Positions 33,873-45,543 of a stretch of 64,000 nucleotides of DNA are shown here, in pieces. A model generated the notes under the pieces. It was given only the letters and a program-made list of their open reading frames with translations, did not search any database and was not told the origin of the DNA. The DNA comes from Anodontia alba. Lineage: Eukaryota > Mollusca > Bivalvia > Lucinida > Lucinidae. Location: positions 66,863,197 through 66,927,196 of the forward strand of contig OZ024829.1 of NCBI GenBank assembly GCA_964016985.1, read 5' to 3'. The stretch's first letter is position 1, and every line of letters starts with the position of its first letter. Both the position numbers and the translations under genes were made by a program.

Positions 33873-36540
33873 ACAAGAGGGCCATGATGGCCCTGTAACG
33901 CTCACCTGAGCAACATAGCACTTTGAGAGCCTGATCTAGAACTGATCAAGGCAAACATTCTGATCAAAGTTCAAAATGATTATATTAACAAGTAAGACAA
34001 TGTAGCATGTCTAATGGACTGTGAAATAAAGGTCAAGGTCAAATATGGATGACTGCACTCAAGAGGCCATGCTAAGATGTATGCATGTACTAAGTATCAC
34101 TGGCTGTAGGAGCAATAGTTACTGAGAAACTGACCTAAACACAAACACTTCACAAGTACCAAATATCACTCTGTAGGACCAATAATTACTGAGAAACTGA
34201 CCTAAATGGAAAAACTTAAAGAGAGTCACTGGACAGAAAACTATACATTACCTTGAAATCATCAAGACAAACATTTTGAGCAAGATTCATGATGATCACT
34301 TCAAAAATGTGACCTCTAGAGCATCAACAAGGTTTTCCTTTGATTTGGCCAGGTGAACTAGTTTTTGATATCAAGTGACCCAGTTTTAAACTAGACCTAG
34401 AAATCATCAAGACAAACATTTTGAGCAATATTTATGATGATTATTTAAAAAATGTGACCTCTGGAGTGTTAACAGTTTTCTGCTGATTTGGCCAGGTCTT
34501 CTAGTTTTTGACCCCATGTAACCCATTTTCAAACTTGACCTAGAAATCATCAAGACAAACATATTGAGCAAGATTCATGATGATTGCTTCAAAATTGTGA
34601 CCGCTAGAGTGTTAACAAGGTTTTCTGCTGATTTGGCCAGGTGACCTAATTTTTTATCCCAAGTGACCCAGTTTCAAACTTGACCTAGAAATCATCAAGA
34701 CAAACATGTTGAGCAAGATTCATGATGACTGCTTGAAAAAAGTGACCACTAGAGTGTTAACAAGGTTTTCTGCTGATCTGGCCAGGTGACCTAGTTTTTG
34801 ACCCCAGGTGACCCAATTTCGAATCTGACCTAAAAATCATCAAGACAAACATTTTGAGCAAGATTCATGATGATTGCTTCAAAAATGTGACCGCTAGAGT
34901 GTTAACAAAGTTTTCTGCTGATTTGGCCCGGTGACCTAGTTTTTGACTCCAAGTGACCCAGTATTGAACTTGACCTAGAACTCATCAAGACAAACATTTT
35001 GAGCAAGATTCATGATGACTGCTTGAAAAATGTGACCGCTAGAGTGATAACAAGATTTTACGCTGATTTGGCCAGGTGACCTAGTTTTTGACCCCAGGTG
35101 TTCCAGTTTCGAACTTGACCTAGAAATCATCAAGACAAACATTTTAAGCCAGATTCATGATGATTGCTTCAAAAATGTGACCGCTAGAGTGTTAACAAGG
35201 TTTTCTGCTGATTTGGCCCGGTGACCTAGTTTTTGACCCCACGTGACCCAGTTTCAAATATATCCTAGAACTCATCAAGACAAACATTTAGAGCCAGATT
35301 CATGATGATTGCTTCAAAAATGTGACCGCTAGAGTGCTAACAAGGTTTTCTGATGATTTGGCCCGGTGACCTAGTTTTTGACCCCACGTGACCCAGTTTC
35401 AAATATATCCTAGAACTCATCAAGACAAACATTTTGAGCAAGATTCATGATTATTACTTCAAAAATGTCACCTAGTTTTTGACCCCATGTAACCCAGTTT
35501 CAAACTTGACCTAGAAATCATCAAGACAAACATGTTGAGCAAGATTCATGATGATTGCTTGAAAAATGTGACCACTAGAGTGTTAACAAGGTTTTCTGCT
35601 GGTTTGGCCTGGTGACCTAGTTTTTGAAACCATGTGACCCAGTTTCAAACTTGACCTAGGAATCATCAAGACAAACATTTTGAGCAAGATTCATGATGAT
35701 TGCTTGAAAAATGTGACCGCTAGAGTGTTAACAAGGTTTTCTGCTGATTTGGCCCGGTGACCTAGTTTTTGACTCCAAGTGACCCAGTTTCGAACTTGAC
35801 CTAGAAATCATCAAGACAAACATTTTGAGCAAGATTCATGATGATTGCTTGAAAAATGTGACCGCTAGAGTGTTAACAAAATTTTCTGCTGATTTGGCCT
35901 GGTGACCTAGTTTTTGATTCCAAGTGACCCAGTTTCGAACTTGACCTAGAAATCATCAAGGCAAACATTTTGAGCAAGATTCATGATGATTGCTTGAAAA
36001 ATGTGACCACTAGAGTGTTAACAAGGTTTTCTGCTGATTTGGCCCTGTGTCCTAGTTTTTGACCCCATGTGACCCAGTTTCGAACCTGACCTAGAAATCA
36101 TCAAGACAAACATATTGAGCAAGATTTATGATGATTGCTTGAAAAATGTGACCGCTAGAGTGTTAACAAGGTTTTCTGCTGATCTGGCCTGGTGACCTAG
36201 TTTTTGACCCCAAGTAACCCAGTTTTGAATTTGACCTAGATTTAATAGAGGCAAACATTTTGAGCAAGTTTCATCAAGATTGGGTCAAAACTATGACCTC
36301 TAGAGTGTTAACAAGTTTTTCCTTTGATTTGACCTAGTGACCTAGTTTTGACCCCAAGTAACCCAGTATCGAACTTGACCTAGATTTCATAGAGGCAAAC
36401 ATTCTGACCAAGTTTCATCAAGATTGGGTCAAAACTGTGACCTCTAGAGTGTTAACAAACTAATTGTTGACGACGAACGACGGACGACAGACATAGGGTG
36501 ATGACAATAGCTCACCCTGAGCTTTTGCTCAGGTGAGCTA
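33873..36540 (+). mobile_element. Helentron-like element with ~145-bp internal array, nested
   Basis: Starts ACAAG, hairpin AGGGCCA-TGA-TGGCCCT, then CGCTCACCTGAGC. Ends CACAATAGCTCACCCTGAGC, TTTTGCTC, AGGTGAGCTA (hairpin GAGC-TTTT-GCTC). About 15 units of ~145 bp share ATCATCAAGACAAACATTTTG, AGCAAGATTCATGATGATTG, AAAAATGTGACCGCTAGAG, TGTTAACAAGGTTTTCTGC and GGTGACCTAGTTTTTGAC. It is inserted in an array C unit (GAAGTGA before, AAAATAGATTTTCAAG after), and the empty site is restored without duplication. No coding capacity. Confidence 0.9.
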
Positions 36541-36814
36541 AAAATAGATTTTCAAGATGGCAGCTATGGCTGCCATCTTTGATTTCCGATCAGAACAATT
36601 TTACCTATATTTGATCTACAAGTCAGCTTGATGCTTTATACCAAGTTTCAAGTCAATTGGCCTTTCAGTTCAGGAGAAGAAGCGAAAAATAGATTTTCAA
36701 GATGGCCACCATGGCGGTTATCTTGGATTCTGGATCGGAATGATTTTAGCTATTTTTTTATCTACAAGTCACCCCGATGCTTCCTACCAAGTTTCAAGTC
36801 AACTGGCCTTTTGG

Positions 36815-37294
36815 CATGCTGGACAAGCGCTCTTGTAAAATTAAGTGGGGTTACCCAACCTCTTGGCTAGAGATAGGGGTATGATAAGGAAGTGAGGTTT
36901 TGAGGCTTCCCACTGGTAACATGTGGTTTTTATTCTTTTCATCGAGTTCTTGCTCTGCAACATGCTGTGGTGGTCAGCTGCCTGGTCATTAATTTGTAAT
37001 CAGATACCTCTCCTTTCTGCCGCGACATCACAGTAGATATTCTAGTCTTTCTTTTTTCACATTTAAAGTCAATTTGAATGTTATAGGTAGAAAGAGGGGA
37101 AGAAGTTAACTGACTTTCGTTTTTCAATCGTCGAAATTGGTCAAGAAATAAAGTTTTGCACAGTTCGTATAGGTAATAAAAGATGCAGTATTGGTTTCCT
37201 TGCTGCAGGAGTTAATTAGTTGTGTTACATAAGATATGCATAATGATAAGATAAGAAAACATGGTTTACAGTTTTAAGAGGCTAGTCCATCATG
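36815..37294. mobile_element. 480-bp MITE with ~20-bp inverted ends
   Basis: Left end CATGCTGGACAAGCGCTCTT. The right end read inward is CATGATGGACTAGCCTCTT, which matches with two substitutions and a one-base gap. The flanking array C sequence reads CCTTTTGG before and TTCAGGAGAAGAAG after, which rejoins to the standard unit without visible target duplication. It is non-coding; the superfamily is unknown. Confidence 0.7.
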
Positions 37295-37812
37295 TTCAGG
37301 AGAAGAAGCGAAAAATAGATTTTCAAGATGGCCACCACAGTGGCCATCTTGGATTTCCGATCGGAATGATTTTAGCTATTTTTTATCTACAAGTCACCCT
37401 GATGCTTTCTACCAAGTAACAAGTCAACTGGCCCTTCGGTTCAGGAGAAGAAGCGAAAATAGATTTTCAAGATCATGTTGGATTTCAAATCGGAATGATT
37501 TTAGCTATTTTTGATCTACACGTCATCCCAATGCTTCCTACCAAGTTTCAAGTCAATTGGCCTTTTGGTTCAGATGAAGAAGCAAAAAAAAGATTTTCAA
37601 GATAGCAGCCATCTTGAATTTCAGATCGGAGCGATTTTATCTATTTTTGATCTAAAAGTCACCCCGATGCTTCCTACCAAGTTTCGAGTCGATTGGCCTA
37701 GGGGTGTTGGAGTAGTAGGCTTTTAAAGCAAATTGTTGATGCTGCATGAGGGATGACGCATGACACATGACAGACGATGGACATTGACCGATCACAATAG
37801 CTCACCTTGCTA

Positions 37813-40800
37813 AAAGTATAATACCATAGGCAACTATTAAACCAATGAGAATTGGAGCAAAAGTAACTATATGTTCCAACTAAATATATGAAGTTACAGA
37901 ACAGTCCATTAGCTACAAAATGTGATGTTTGAAAGTTCTTTTTGGCCTTGCATGGTGATATGCATGTTCCATTTTCTACGGTACCCTTTAGAAATGATTA
38001 TTTTAACTCATGTAGTTCATTTTCATAGATTGTACATTGCCCCTATGACCTTGACTTTGTAATTCGTGAATAGGTATTTGAATACCCTTTCCAAAACTGC
38101 AAACATTATCTTTCTACCTTTTATACTTTGTCAGTTATTGGGTGTTAAGCAAGTCACCCCTCTGTGTAATGTAACATTGAAAAAATCATTTTCACATAAT
38201 ATCACACCAAATGCAACTAGAAATTGTACAAATATAGTGAATTCGTATTTGTAGATTTATATCTTAGTAATATGAGATACATAGGCGCATTAAAACCTGT
38301 CTCTGCCATATCATTCTGCTGACAGTAATGTAGGTAACATCTAAAATATCTACATACTGTGGGCTTTGGTGGTCTGCATCAGTTTTTAGTGCCTCTATTT
38401 TGTATCCTTTATAATTTTTGTAAGCATTTCCAAAACTGCAAATTTAATGCCACAATTCCATGTTAGTTATATACATCTCTCAGTTATATAAATTCAGTAC
38501 TGTTAACAGTAAAGTTGCTATCTGCATCATGACCACTTTTGCATAAAACACTGCATACTGTCCTGACGTTTTTTAATGTATGGCAAATGCTTATAATTTC
38601 TGTACGTCTAAATAAAATATCTACAGATGAATTATATGTCAGACCCTCACATGACTTTGCTTAATAATTTACATATGTAACATCTTAATGTCTTAATTTT
38701 AAGGGATTTTGTCTCTGTAAAGGTCTTTACCTATACTTTTATCGCTTGAATTAATACTCAGTTTAAAATAATATTTTTTTCAGAATAACAGGATAATAAT
38801 GACACTTTTGCCTTATTTATTCTGTTATATAATCAGGTGTATTACGTAGATCATTCATTTATCAGCAATCTAACTAACCAATGCATATCAACTCAAGAAT
38901 TTTATTGGTTTATAAAGAAGAACCAAATTATATCTTTTTACACTGATTTTTGTTTATGGCCTTCAAATCTATATTAAAAACATGACACATAATGCACTTG
39001 ACCACAAAGTCTTTCTGTTACATGTTAAATTTATGTAACATAAAACATTATTTCTGATTAAACAATATTGGTACAAGCATAATCTCATGCCAAGAAATGC
39101 ATGTATTTAATACCAGAGTAGCATTTACATGTATTCGTGATTAAAACAAAATGTTCACTATCATAAGCTACCGCAGGATATGTAGGGCCTGTGAACACAG
39201 CGACGACTGGCCAATGTCTTCCCTGTGTGCTCAATGAATAGCAAAGGACCCCAGCTCACTATATTTGTTGCTGAGTGGACAACCAGGCTGATCTGAATCT
39301 TTGTCAGTTGCACAATTCAATTGTTAGTTTTGGCATGCTGCGGCTTAAATACATTAAGATTACATAAAGTAAATCATATAACACTTTGCCTTACCTTAAT
39401 ATGATTTCCCCCAAAACAAACAGTTTTACTTTATCGTTTAACTATACAGAAACCAATAAACCTTAAAGATTGTAACATTAGGCAAATTTAGAAACAAACA
39501 TAACACAATGAAATTAAGTACATGTATATATTAGAGCAACAAGTGACTTTAGCACCTTTAGAGATTAACTCCACTCTTATGTTGAAAACAAAAACGGTAT
39601 ACAACTTGATTTTCATCTGTTCCATGCATATATTCATACATTTTTCTATTATAACATAAACTACCGGTAAACTACATAAACTACCGGTACTTAACTGAAA
39701 CTCATGAAAAAAATCAGATCAATATTGTTGAATATTATTAGCTGTAGCCAGCATTATATACTTAAATATGACTTTGATTTTAACTCTATGAAAATGACCT
39801 AGAAAAGCTATTCTTAGTGTCAGAATATGCTTTCTGAGCAGCAAAAGTTGTATTCTAAGCACCGGAGCATGTCTCAAATATGATCAGTGTCTGGACAGAA
39901 GGAAAACAGCCTTAAAGAAAATGGGACTTTAATAATAGTAATGAAAATTCATTGTTTTGTCTTATTTGGTAGGGTCTGTCTTTAGAAGCACAATAAAAGT
40001 TTTAACAGTCAAAGTGGAGATATGCAAGGAGTCTGATTAAAAAAAGCAGTTACAGTTGTGTTACATACATTACCAGACATGTTAGGTAAATGATAATATC
40101 TGGTAATGGCATTTTACACCTGTGATAAACTATTCACCTTACCAGAATCATTGACAATCATTGCCCTGTCTGAAATTGTAATGGATATATAAGGTGAGAA
40201 TAAAATACCTTACGGTATCTTGGCATTAAAATAATCTAGTAATAGATGCTATTTTAGAGGTAGGGTCCAAAGAAGGTTTTTTTATACCTCATTATAGTTT
40301 CTTGGCAACTAAATCTAATTCAGACTACGGCATAAGGCACATAAGGCTCAGAGACATAACCAATCCTTCCAGTTATGTTATATTATCACCATTTATATAA
40401 GGCTCAGAGACACAACCAATCCTATTAGTTATTTCATACTATCACCATTTTGATCATTAAGTACGTGTTTTGGAGGACCATTTTAAAGTAACAAAGAGAA
40501 TGGAACTCATTAAGATTAATGTTGTTGTGTTTTATTCTCATTAATTATATCACTAATAAAATATATAATTTTATGTCTATAATATTTTCTTATCGCTATA
40601 CAGGTGATAAATATTAGTAATCATTTATTTAATGTGTTTGTCATCATATTATATTATGTATGACTGACGACCTATATGTGTTTTTTTACATGGTATTTCA
40701 TAATTAAGCAGATTTAATTGAAGCAAAATGTTTCTAGCCAGCATAAAACAGTTTATTTTATACACTGTGGCAACAGAGAAGTGACAGAGTGTGTAGCTAT

Positions 40801-42343
40801 GTATTTGGCTGCATCTTAGAGATGTCTTAACATTGCAGTGTAGTGTTGATATATGTGTGATGTTATCATCACTGTGATTATCACTGCATTTTTATGAAAA
40901 CTCAAATTTGAATAATTTGTGCCCTCAGAATGTTTGTTTTCACTTTATTCATGCTTTCGGGTTGATATTAAAAAAGTATACAGTATTTTCATTAATGGAG
41001 CTCTACTGAAGAGATTTCTCCTGCAAACACTGTCTATAGGAAATAATGTTCTGATATCACAGCACTTAAACTAATATATAACATGTGTAACAGTATTAAG
41101 TGTGAAATATTTCTGGCGGTCTAGATGGGTTTAAGTTTTGGAATATAAGCAATGAAGAGCTCATACCATGTAAGTATGTATGAAAAGGGGATATTTCTGT
41201 ATTTGTTATAGGGTACATTTTACTATATATTCTAAACATATAATTATCAATCAGCATAGGATCAGCAGAGGATTGGTGAGGGTTTTCTTTCACTTAATTC
41301 ACAAAACTATAAAGGTATCTGAGAAATAATTTACTATGATTATTATTAAAAAAATTTTAGTGCTGATTTCCCTTCACCTTTATGTACAAAGTATCAACAG
41401 CCATTTATACAATGTAGATAAAGTATCACTCAAAAAGTAACATATGTAACATTAAGAAGTATACAAAGCATTTATTCAAAGCAAAAAATGCACTAGTCCA
41501 GTCATAATAGTACTAATTGCAACCACGGCAAATTAAATGTTAAGAAGTTTGAAAGAACGATACTTTTCAAAAAAGAAGTTTAGACTGCTTTAAAGTTATT
41601 ATCGTTCCTAACGTCATTTGCTTAGTCAAGCTGGTTTGTTTTCATTTCTTGATGTACAAAGGAGAACATATAATGTTTATCTATATTACAAAACAGCAAA
41701 ATATTAAATTTCTAGTCACTGACTGGTCATAGATAACCAAAACGTTGTATCAGGAAACTTAAATATGAGGTTTACGACTTTTAGTAATGTATGTAACAGT
41801 TATATCACAAGTCATTGACAGTTCAACATATTAAGATAACTGTCTCTATAAAACCACATGCATTGGTAGCAAACAGCATGTTAGTAAGAATATGGATACC
41901 TTAGTATTTACACAAAAGTATTTCTATTGTTTTGAGGGTAACATTGGTAACATGGCTGTTACACAAAAACGCCTCCATCACCAGAGGGCTTACATGTGTC
42001 ATTTTATTTCTCATATAATGTAATTTCAGAAAATTATAGTATACAAAATTCCCCCTGGATGGGAAGAGGGGTCTATAGCCAGCCCAACGTCTAATATGTT
42101 AAGCATTGTTTTCCAGTGGAAATGAGAAAAAATTGAACAAGAAAAACACCTAACGGCATTGTGGACGGGTTTTTCAAAAAGGTTAACCAAAAGGTAAACC
42201 TCGGACATCAGGGGAGATAAGTACGTAATGAAGAAAGTGAGAGTTGTCCCTCTTGCACATGACATGCCTACTGATCCTCCTCTTCATCCCTACCAAATAT
42301 GAAAGCAATCCACTGAAAAATAAAGGTAACATATAACTTTGAA
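37813..42343. other. 4.5-kb AT-rich stretch free of the recognised repeat families
   Basis: None of the arrays found elsewhere enter this interval, and no ORF has recognisable protein character. Local features are a pair of ACTACCGGTA words at about 39660-39690, a two-copy ~57-bp tandem repeat at 40335-40450 (AAGGCTCAGAGACA, CAACCAATCCT, ATTATCACCATTT), and at 42134 an AACAAGAAAAACACCTAACG GCATT block also present at 22340. It could be intron, UTR or intergenic DNA of the host; I cannot tell which. Confidence 0.5.
40335..40452. repeat. Two-copy ~57-bp tandem duplication
   Basis: AAGGCTCAGAGACATAACCA and AAGGCTCAGAGACACAACCA each run to a TATCACCATTT end. They differ at a handful of positions, so the duplication is fairly recent. 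Confidence 0.7.
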
Positions 42344-42645
42344 ACAAGAGGACCATGATGGTCCTATATCGCTCACCTGAGCAAACGAATTTGCATACTT
42401 ACTATTGACGCTTCAGCCAAGTTCACTACTCTAAAATTTTTGTATAAATTTTATAGCCCTGCCCCCTAGCGGCCATGTTTTTTTAACGCATCATGATGGC
42501 TTGAACTAAATCTTGATAGAGGGTCACCAAGGGAAAATTTCTGCCAAGTTGTATTGAAATCGGTCCATTGGTTTCTGACAAAAAGATTTTTAAAGTGTTT
42601 TATATAGATATATATGGAAAATGAAGTTTTTAAAAGTAAAACGTA
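42344..42645 (+). mobile_element. Helentron-like element head, truncated (array B type)
   Basis: Starts ACAAG, hairpin AGGACCA-TGA-TGGTCCT, ATATCGCTCACCTGAGC, then one array B unit up to ATATAGATATATATGGAAAA. The remaining units and the 3' module are absent; the next sequence is an inverted piece of the linker repeat (42655-42800). Confidence 0.7.
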
Positions 42646-42654
42646 TTTTAAGCA

Positions 42655-42960
42655 ATACTTAACCCATAGATAATATGCTATTCTATTCTGTTTTCACACC
42701 ATCCACAGAAAAAACGACTGTTCAGTCGTCTTAAATAGTCTTAATCCAGAAGGCCCCTTAGGCAGTCACCTGTGTGAACTTATAACTGTGTAATTTCCTC
42801 TGGGACATGTCTCCAGTAGAGGCTGGAAAAAATTTGAGACCATTGGTGTGACAGTATTGACAGAGATTCTCTAGGGTCTCGGGTATAGACGAAAAAATTT
42901 AATTATGCTTGGACAATCAATCAATCAGCATGCTATACTACTCTAATACCACTATTGGGT
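42655..42960 (-). repeat. Inverted copy of the linker repeat at 16.2 kb
   Basis: ATAGATAATATGCTATTC, CTTAATCCAGAAGGCCCCTTA and GGCAGTCACCTGTG correspond in reverse order and strand to 16205-16340. The rest to 42960 is unassigned. Confidence 0.5.
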
Positions 42961-43280
42961 TATCTAGTGTAAAACATTTTGTTGCTCCCTTACCATTCTT
43001 TGACTTATCAGGTAGAAAACATTTTGCTACTCAGATACAAGTATAAGCTTAACCAGTGGAAAACATTTTGCTGCTCAGATACAAGTATAAGCTTAACCAG
43101 TGGAAAACATTTTGTTGCTATTATACAAGTATTAGCTTATCCAGTAGAAACATTTTGTTGCTCTGATACAAGTATCAGTTTATCCAGTGGAAAACATTTT
43201 GTTGCTCCCATACCATTCTTTGACTTATCAGGTGGAAAACATTTTGTATATGAGCTTATCCAGTAGAAAACATTATTTCC
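42961..43280 (+). repeat. ~45-bp minisatellite (about 7 copies)
   Basis: Copies begin AAAACATTTTGTTGCTC and continue with ATACAAGTATAAGCTTA, TCCAGTGG or CTTACCATTCTTTGACTTA, TCAGGTGG. Periods are 42-46 bases. Because the period is near a multiple of three, a 95-residue ORF (42979-43266) with a 15-residue repeat appears; it is treated as an artefact. Confidence 0.8.
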
Positions 43281-43345
43281 TGTTAAAACGCCATCGGCTG
43301 TTTGCACATATACCACTCAACGTGACCGGCCAATGCTCTTTTTAA

Positions 43346-45345
43346 ACAAGAGGCCCATGGGCCACGATTCGCTCACCTGATTAAAACAGCTATTGCATAT
43401 CTGCAAATGCCATGCAACTTCTTCCAGTATTGCCACAACAACTTGGACACAAATTTAACCATACCATAAAAAAAATCAAAGGTCATCCTAGAATCATCAT
43501 TTCAACAAACTTAGTAGACTCTGAGTCCCAAATGCTGTATACCAAGAGTCAGCCTCTTAATTTATTAGTTATGGAGAAGAAGAGGTTTACAATATACGGG
43601 CATGGCAGCCATCTTGTTCAAAGCTTCCTTCTTGTCAATTTTTAGCTCTGGCAGCCATTTTGTTCAGCCTATGGGAACCATTGTTGCAATTTTGGTAAAA
43701 AGACATAAGAGGAACATATCTGTGAAAGTATTTTGAAGATGGGCCACTGGCCGTGAAGGAGATAGCCTTTAAAGGGTTTTTTTTTTTCTATTTTTAGCTC
43801 TAGCAACCATTTTTTCAGCAGAGCAGAATTATTTTAGTAATTCTGATAACTGGGGATAAGAGAAACATTTATGTGAAATTATTTTGAAATCCTGCCACTG
43901 GCCAAGGATAAGTCATTTAAAGGTGTTTTTTTTTTCTATTTTTAGCTCTGGTGACCATTTTGTTCAGCAAAGTGGAATCATTTTAACAATTTGGTAAATT
44001 GGGATTAGAGGAACATTTCTGTGAACTCATTTTAAAATTTCTATTTTTAGCTCTGGCAGCCATTTTGATCAGCCGAGTGGAACCATTTTAGCAATTTTGG
44101 TAGAGGGTCATAAGAGGAACACTTCAGTGAAATTATTTTGAAATCGGTCCACTGGCCGCAGAGGCGGATGTCTTTTAAAGGTTTTTCTATTTTTAGTTCT
44201 GGTCACCATTTTGTTCAGCTGTAGAACCATTTTAGCAATTTTGGTAGAGGGCCAATGGAGGAATACTGCTGAGTAAATATTTTGAAATTGGGCCATTGGC
44301 CAAGGACGAGATGTCGTTTGAAAATTTTTCTTTTTTTATCCTGTTCAATGGAGCAGAACCATTGCGGCCATCTTGGGAGTTCTAACTGACATGATTTTAG
44401 CTTGTGTCGATCCAAAAGTCATCCTGTTGCTACAGAGAAAGTTTCGGCTCAAAGTGACCAAAGGTTTGGGAAGAGATGTCGAAAATTGATTTTCAAGATG
44501 GCGGCTGTCGCGGCCATCTTAGATTTTTGATTTGCTCAGTTTCAGCTATTTAGTGTCTACTAGGCGCCCTAATGCTCATCATCAAGTTTCAATTCAATTA
44601 CATTATATAGGAGATGTCCAAAATATGAATTCTCAACATTTTTCCCATATAAATGTATAGATCCCATAAAAATGCATGAGAAAGCAAATGAGACCTTGCC
44701 GTTATAAGGTCAAGTGTCAACGTAGGACCATCATTTTAGCAATTTTGGTAGACCTCCTGTCCGCGATGATTTGTGCAAAAATTCGGCCCCAGGGCTCTGG
44801 AGAAGAAGATTTTTAAAGGTTTTTACCATATATGGGTATGGAGGCTATCTTGGTCAGTGGACCGCGACCATTTTAGCAATCTGTCATTCCCCTGCCCCAA
44901 GGAGGCTCCACATGAAATTTGAGCAACATTGGATCAGCTGCTTCAGAGGAGAAGTTGTTTGTAATTCTCAACATTTTTCCCACACAAATGTATGGGGCCC
45001 ATACAAATGCACAAAGAAGCAAACTTGACCTCACCGTAAAAAATGTACAACCATCATTTTAGCAACTTTGGTAGATCTCCTGTTCACGCTGATTTGCGCA
45101 AAGATTCAGCCCAAAGACATCCTCCGTTCTAGAGAAGAAGAGTTTTAAAGGTTTTTACCATATATGGGCATAGACCCATCTTGTGCAACTGACCGCGACT
45201 ATTTAAGCAATCTTTCGTTGCCCCAAACTAAGGAGGCTCCATATGAAATTTGAGCAAAACTGACTCAGCAGCTTCAGAGGAGAAGTCGTTTGAAAATGTT
45301 AACGGACGGACGGAGGCACAGACAGTCGGATGACAGACAAAAAGT
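43346..45345 (+). mobile_element. Helentron-like element, 3' end lost to poly-A
   Basis: Starts ACAAGAGGCCCATGGGCC, then GATTCGCTCACCTGAT. The interior is mosaic: a short type G part, then about five ~150-bp units (TTCTATTTTTAGCTCTGGC, CAGCCATTTTGTTCAGC, GAAATCGGTCCACTGGCC) at 43625-44330, an array C-like part at 44340-44620, then type G again. It stops after AACGGACGGACGGAGG and AAAAAGTG, running into a 24-base A-tract (45346-45367) where the hairpin and CTA end should be. Confidence 0.7.
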
Positions 45346-45367
45346 GAAAAAAAAAAAAAAAAAAAAA

Positions 45368-45543
45368 TGAATTTCCCCAAACAAGCAATATTTCCATTTA
45401 ATTTGATTCAAACAGCATCAGAGATTTTGTCATCTGAAAGTGTTTATGGATGGAAGGAAGGACAGATGAATGGATGGATGACAAATGAAAAGTATTAACT
45501 ATTGCTCCACCTGAATAAAGTGGCTAACATTCAATTTAAAAAA
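45368..45543. other. Short remnant with GATGGA repeats
   Basis: Contains GGATGGAAGGAAGGACAG and GAATGGATGGATGACAAATG, typical of the ends of other repeat families here. No complete element was recognised. Confidence 0.35.

Larger units (their letters stand above)
30857..37812 (+). mobile_element. Helentron-like element (array C type) broken by four insertions
   Basis: Starts ACAAGAGAGCC (damaged hairpin) then CGCTCACCTGATT. The host array C units appear at 30900-31364, 32311-32579, 33599-33872, 36541-36814 and 37295-37720, interrupted by an RT fragment, two Helentron-like elements and a MITE. The end module (GATCACAATAGCTCACCTTG, CTAAAA) lacks the hairpin, apparently an internal deletion. 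Removing the inserts leaves an element of about 1.8 kb, close to the intact copy at 14462-16079. Confidence 0.75.

Noticed and set aside
42979..43266. 95-residue ORF with 15-residue repeats
   Set aside because: The minisatellite period is close to 45 bases, which keeps the frame open by chance. No initiation context or homologous protein was recognised.
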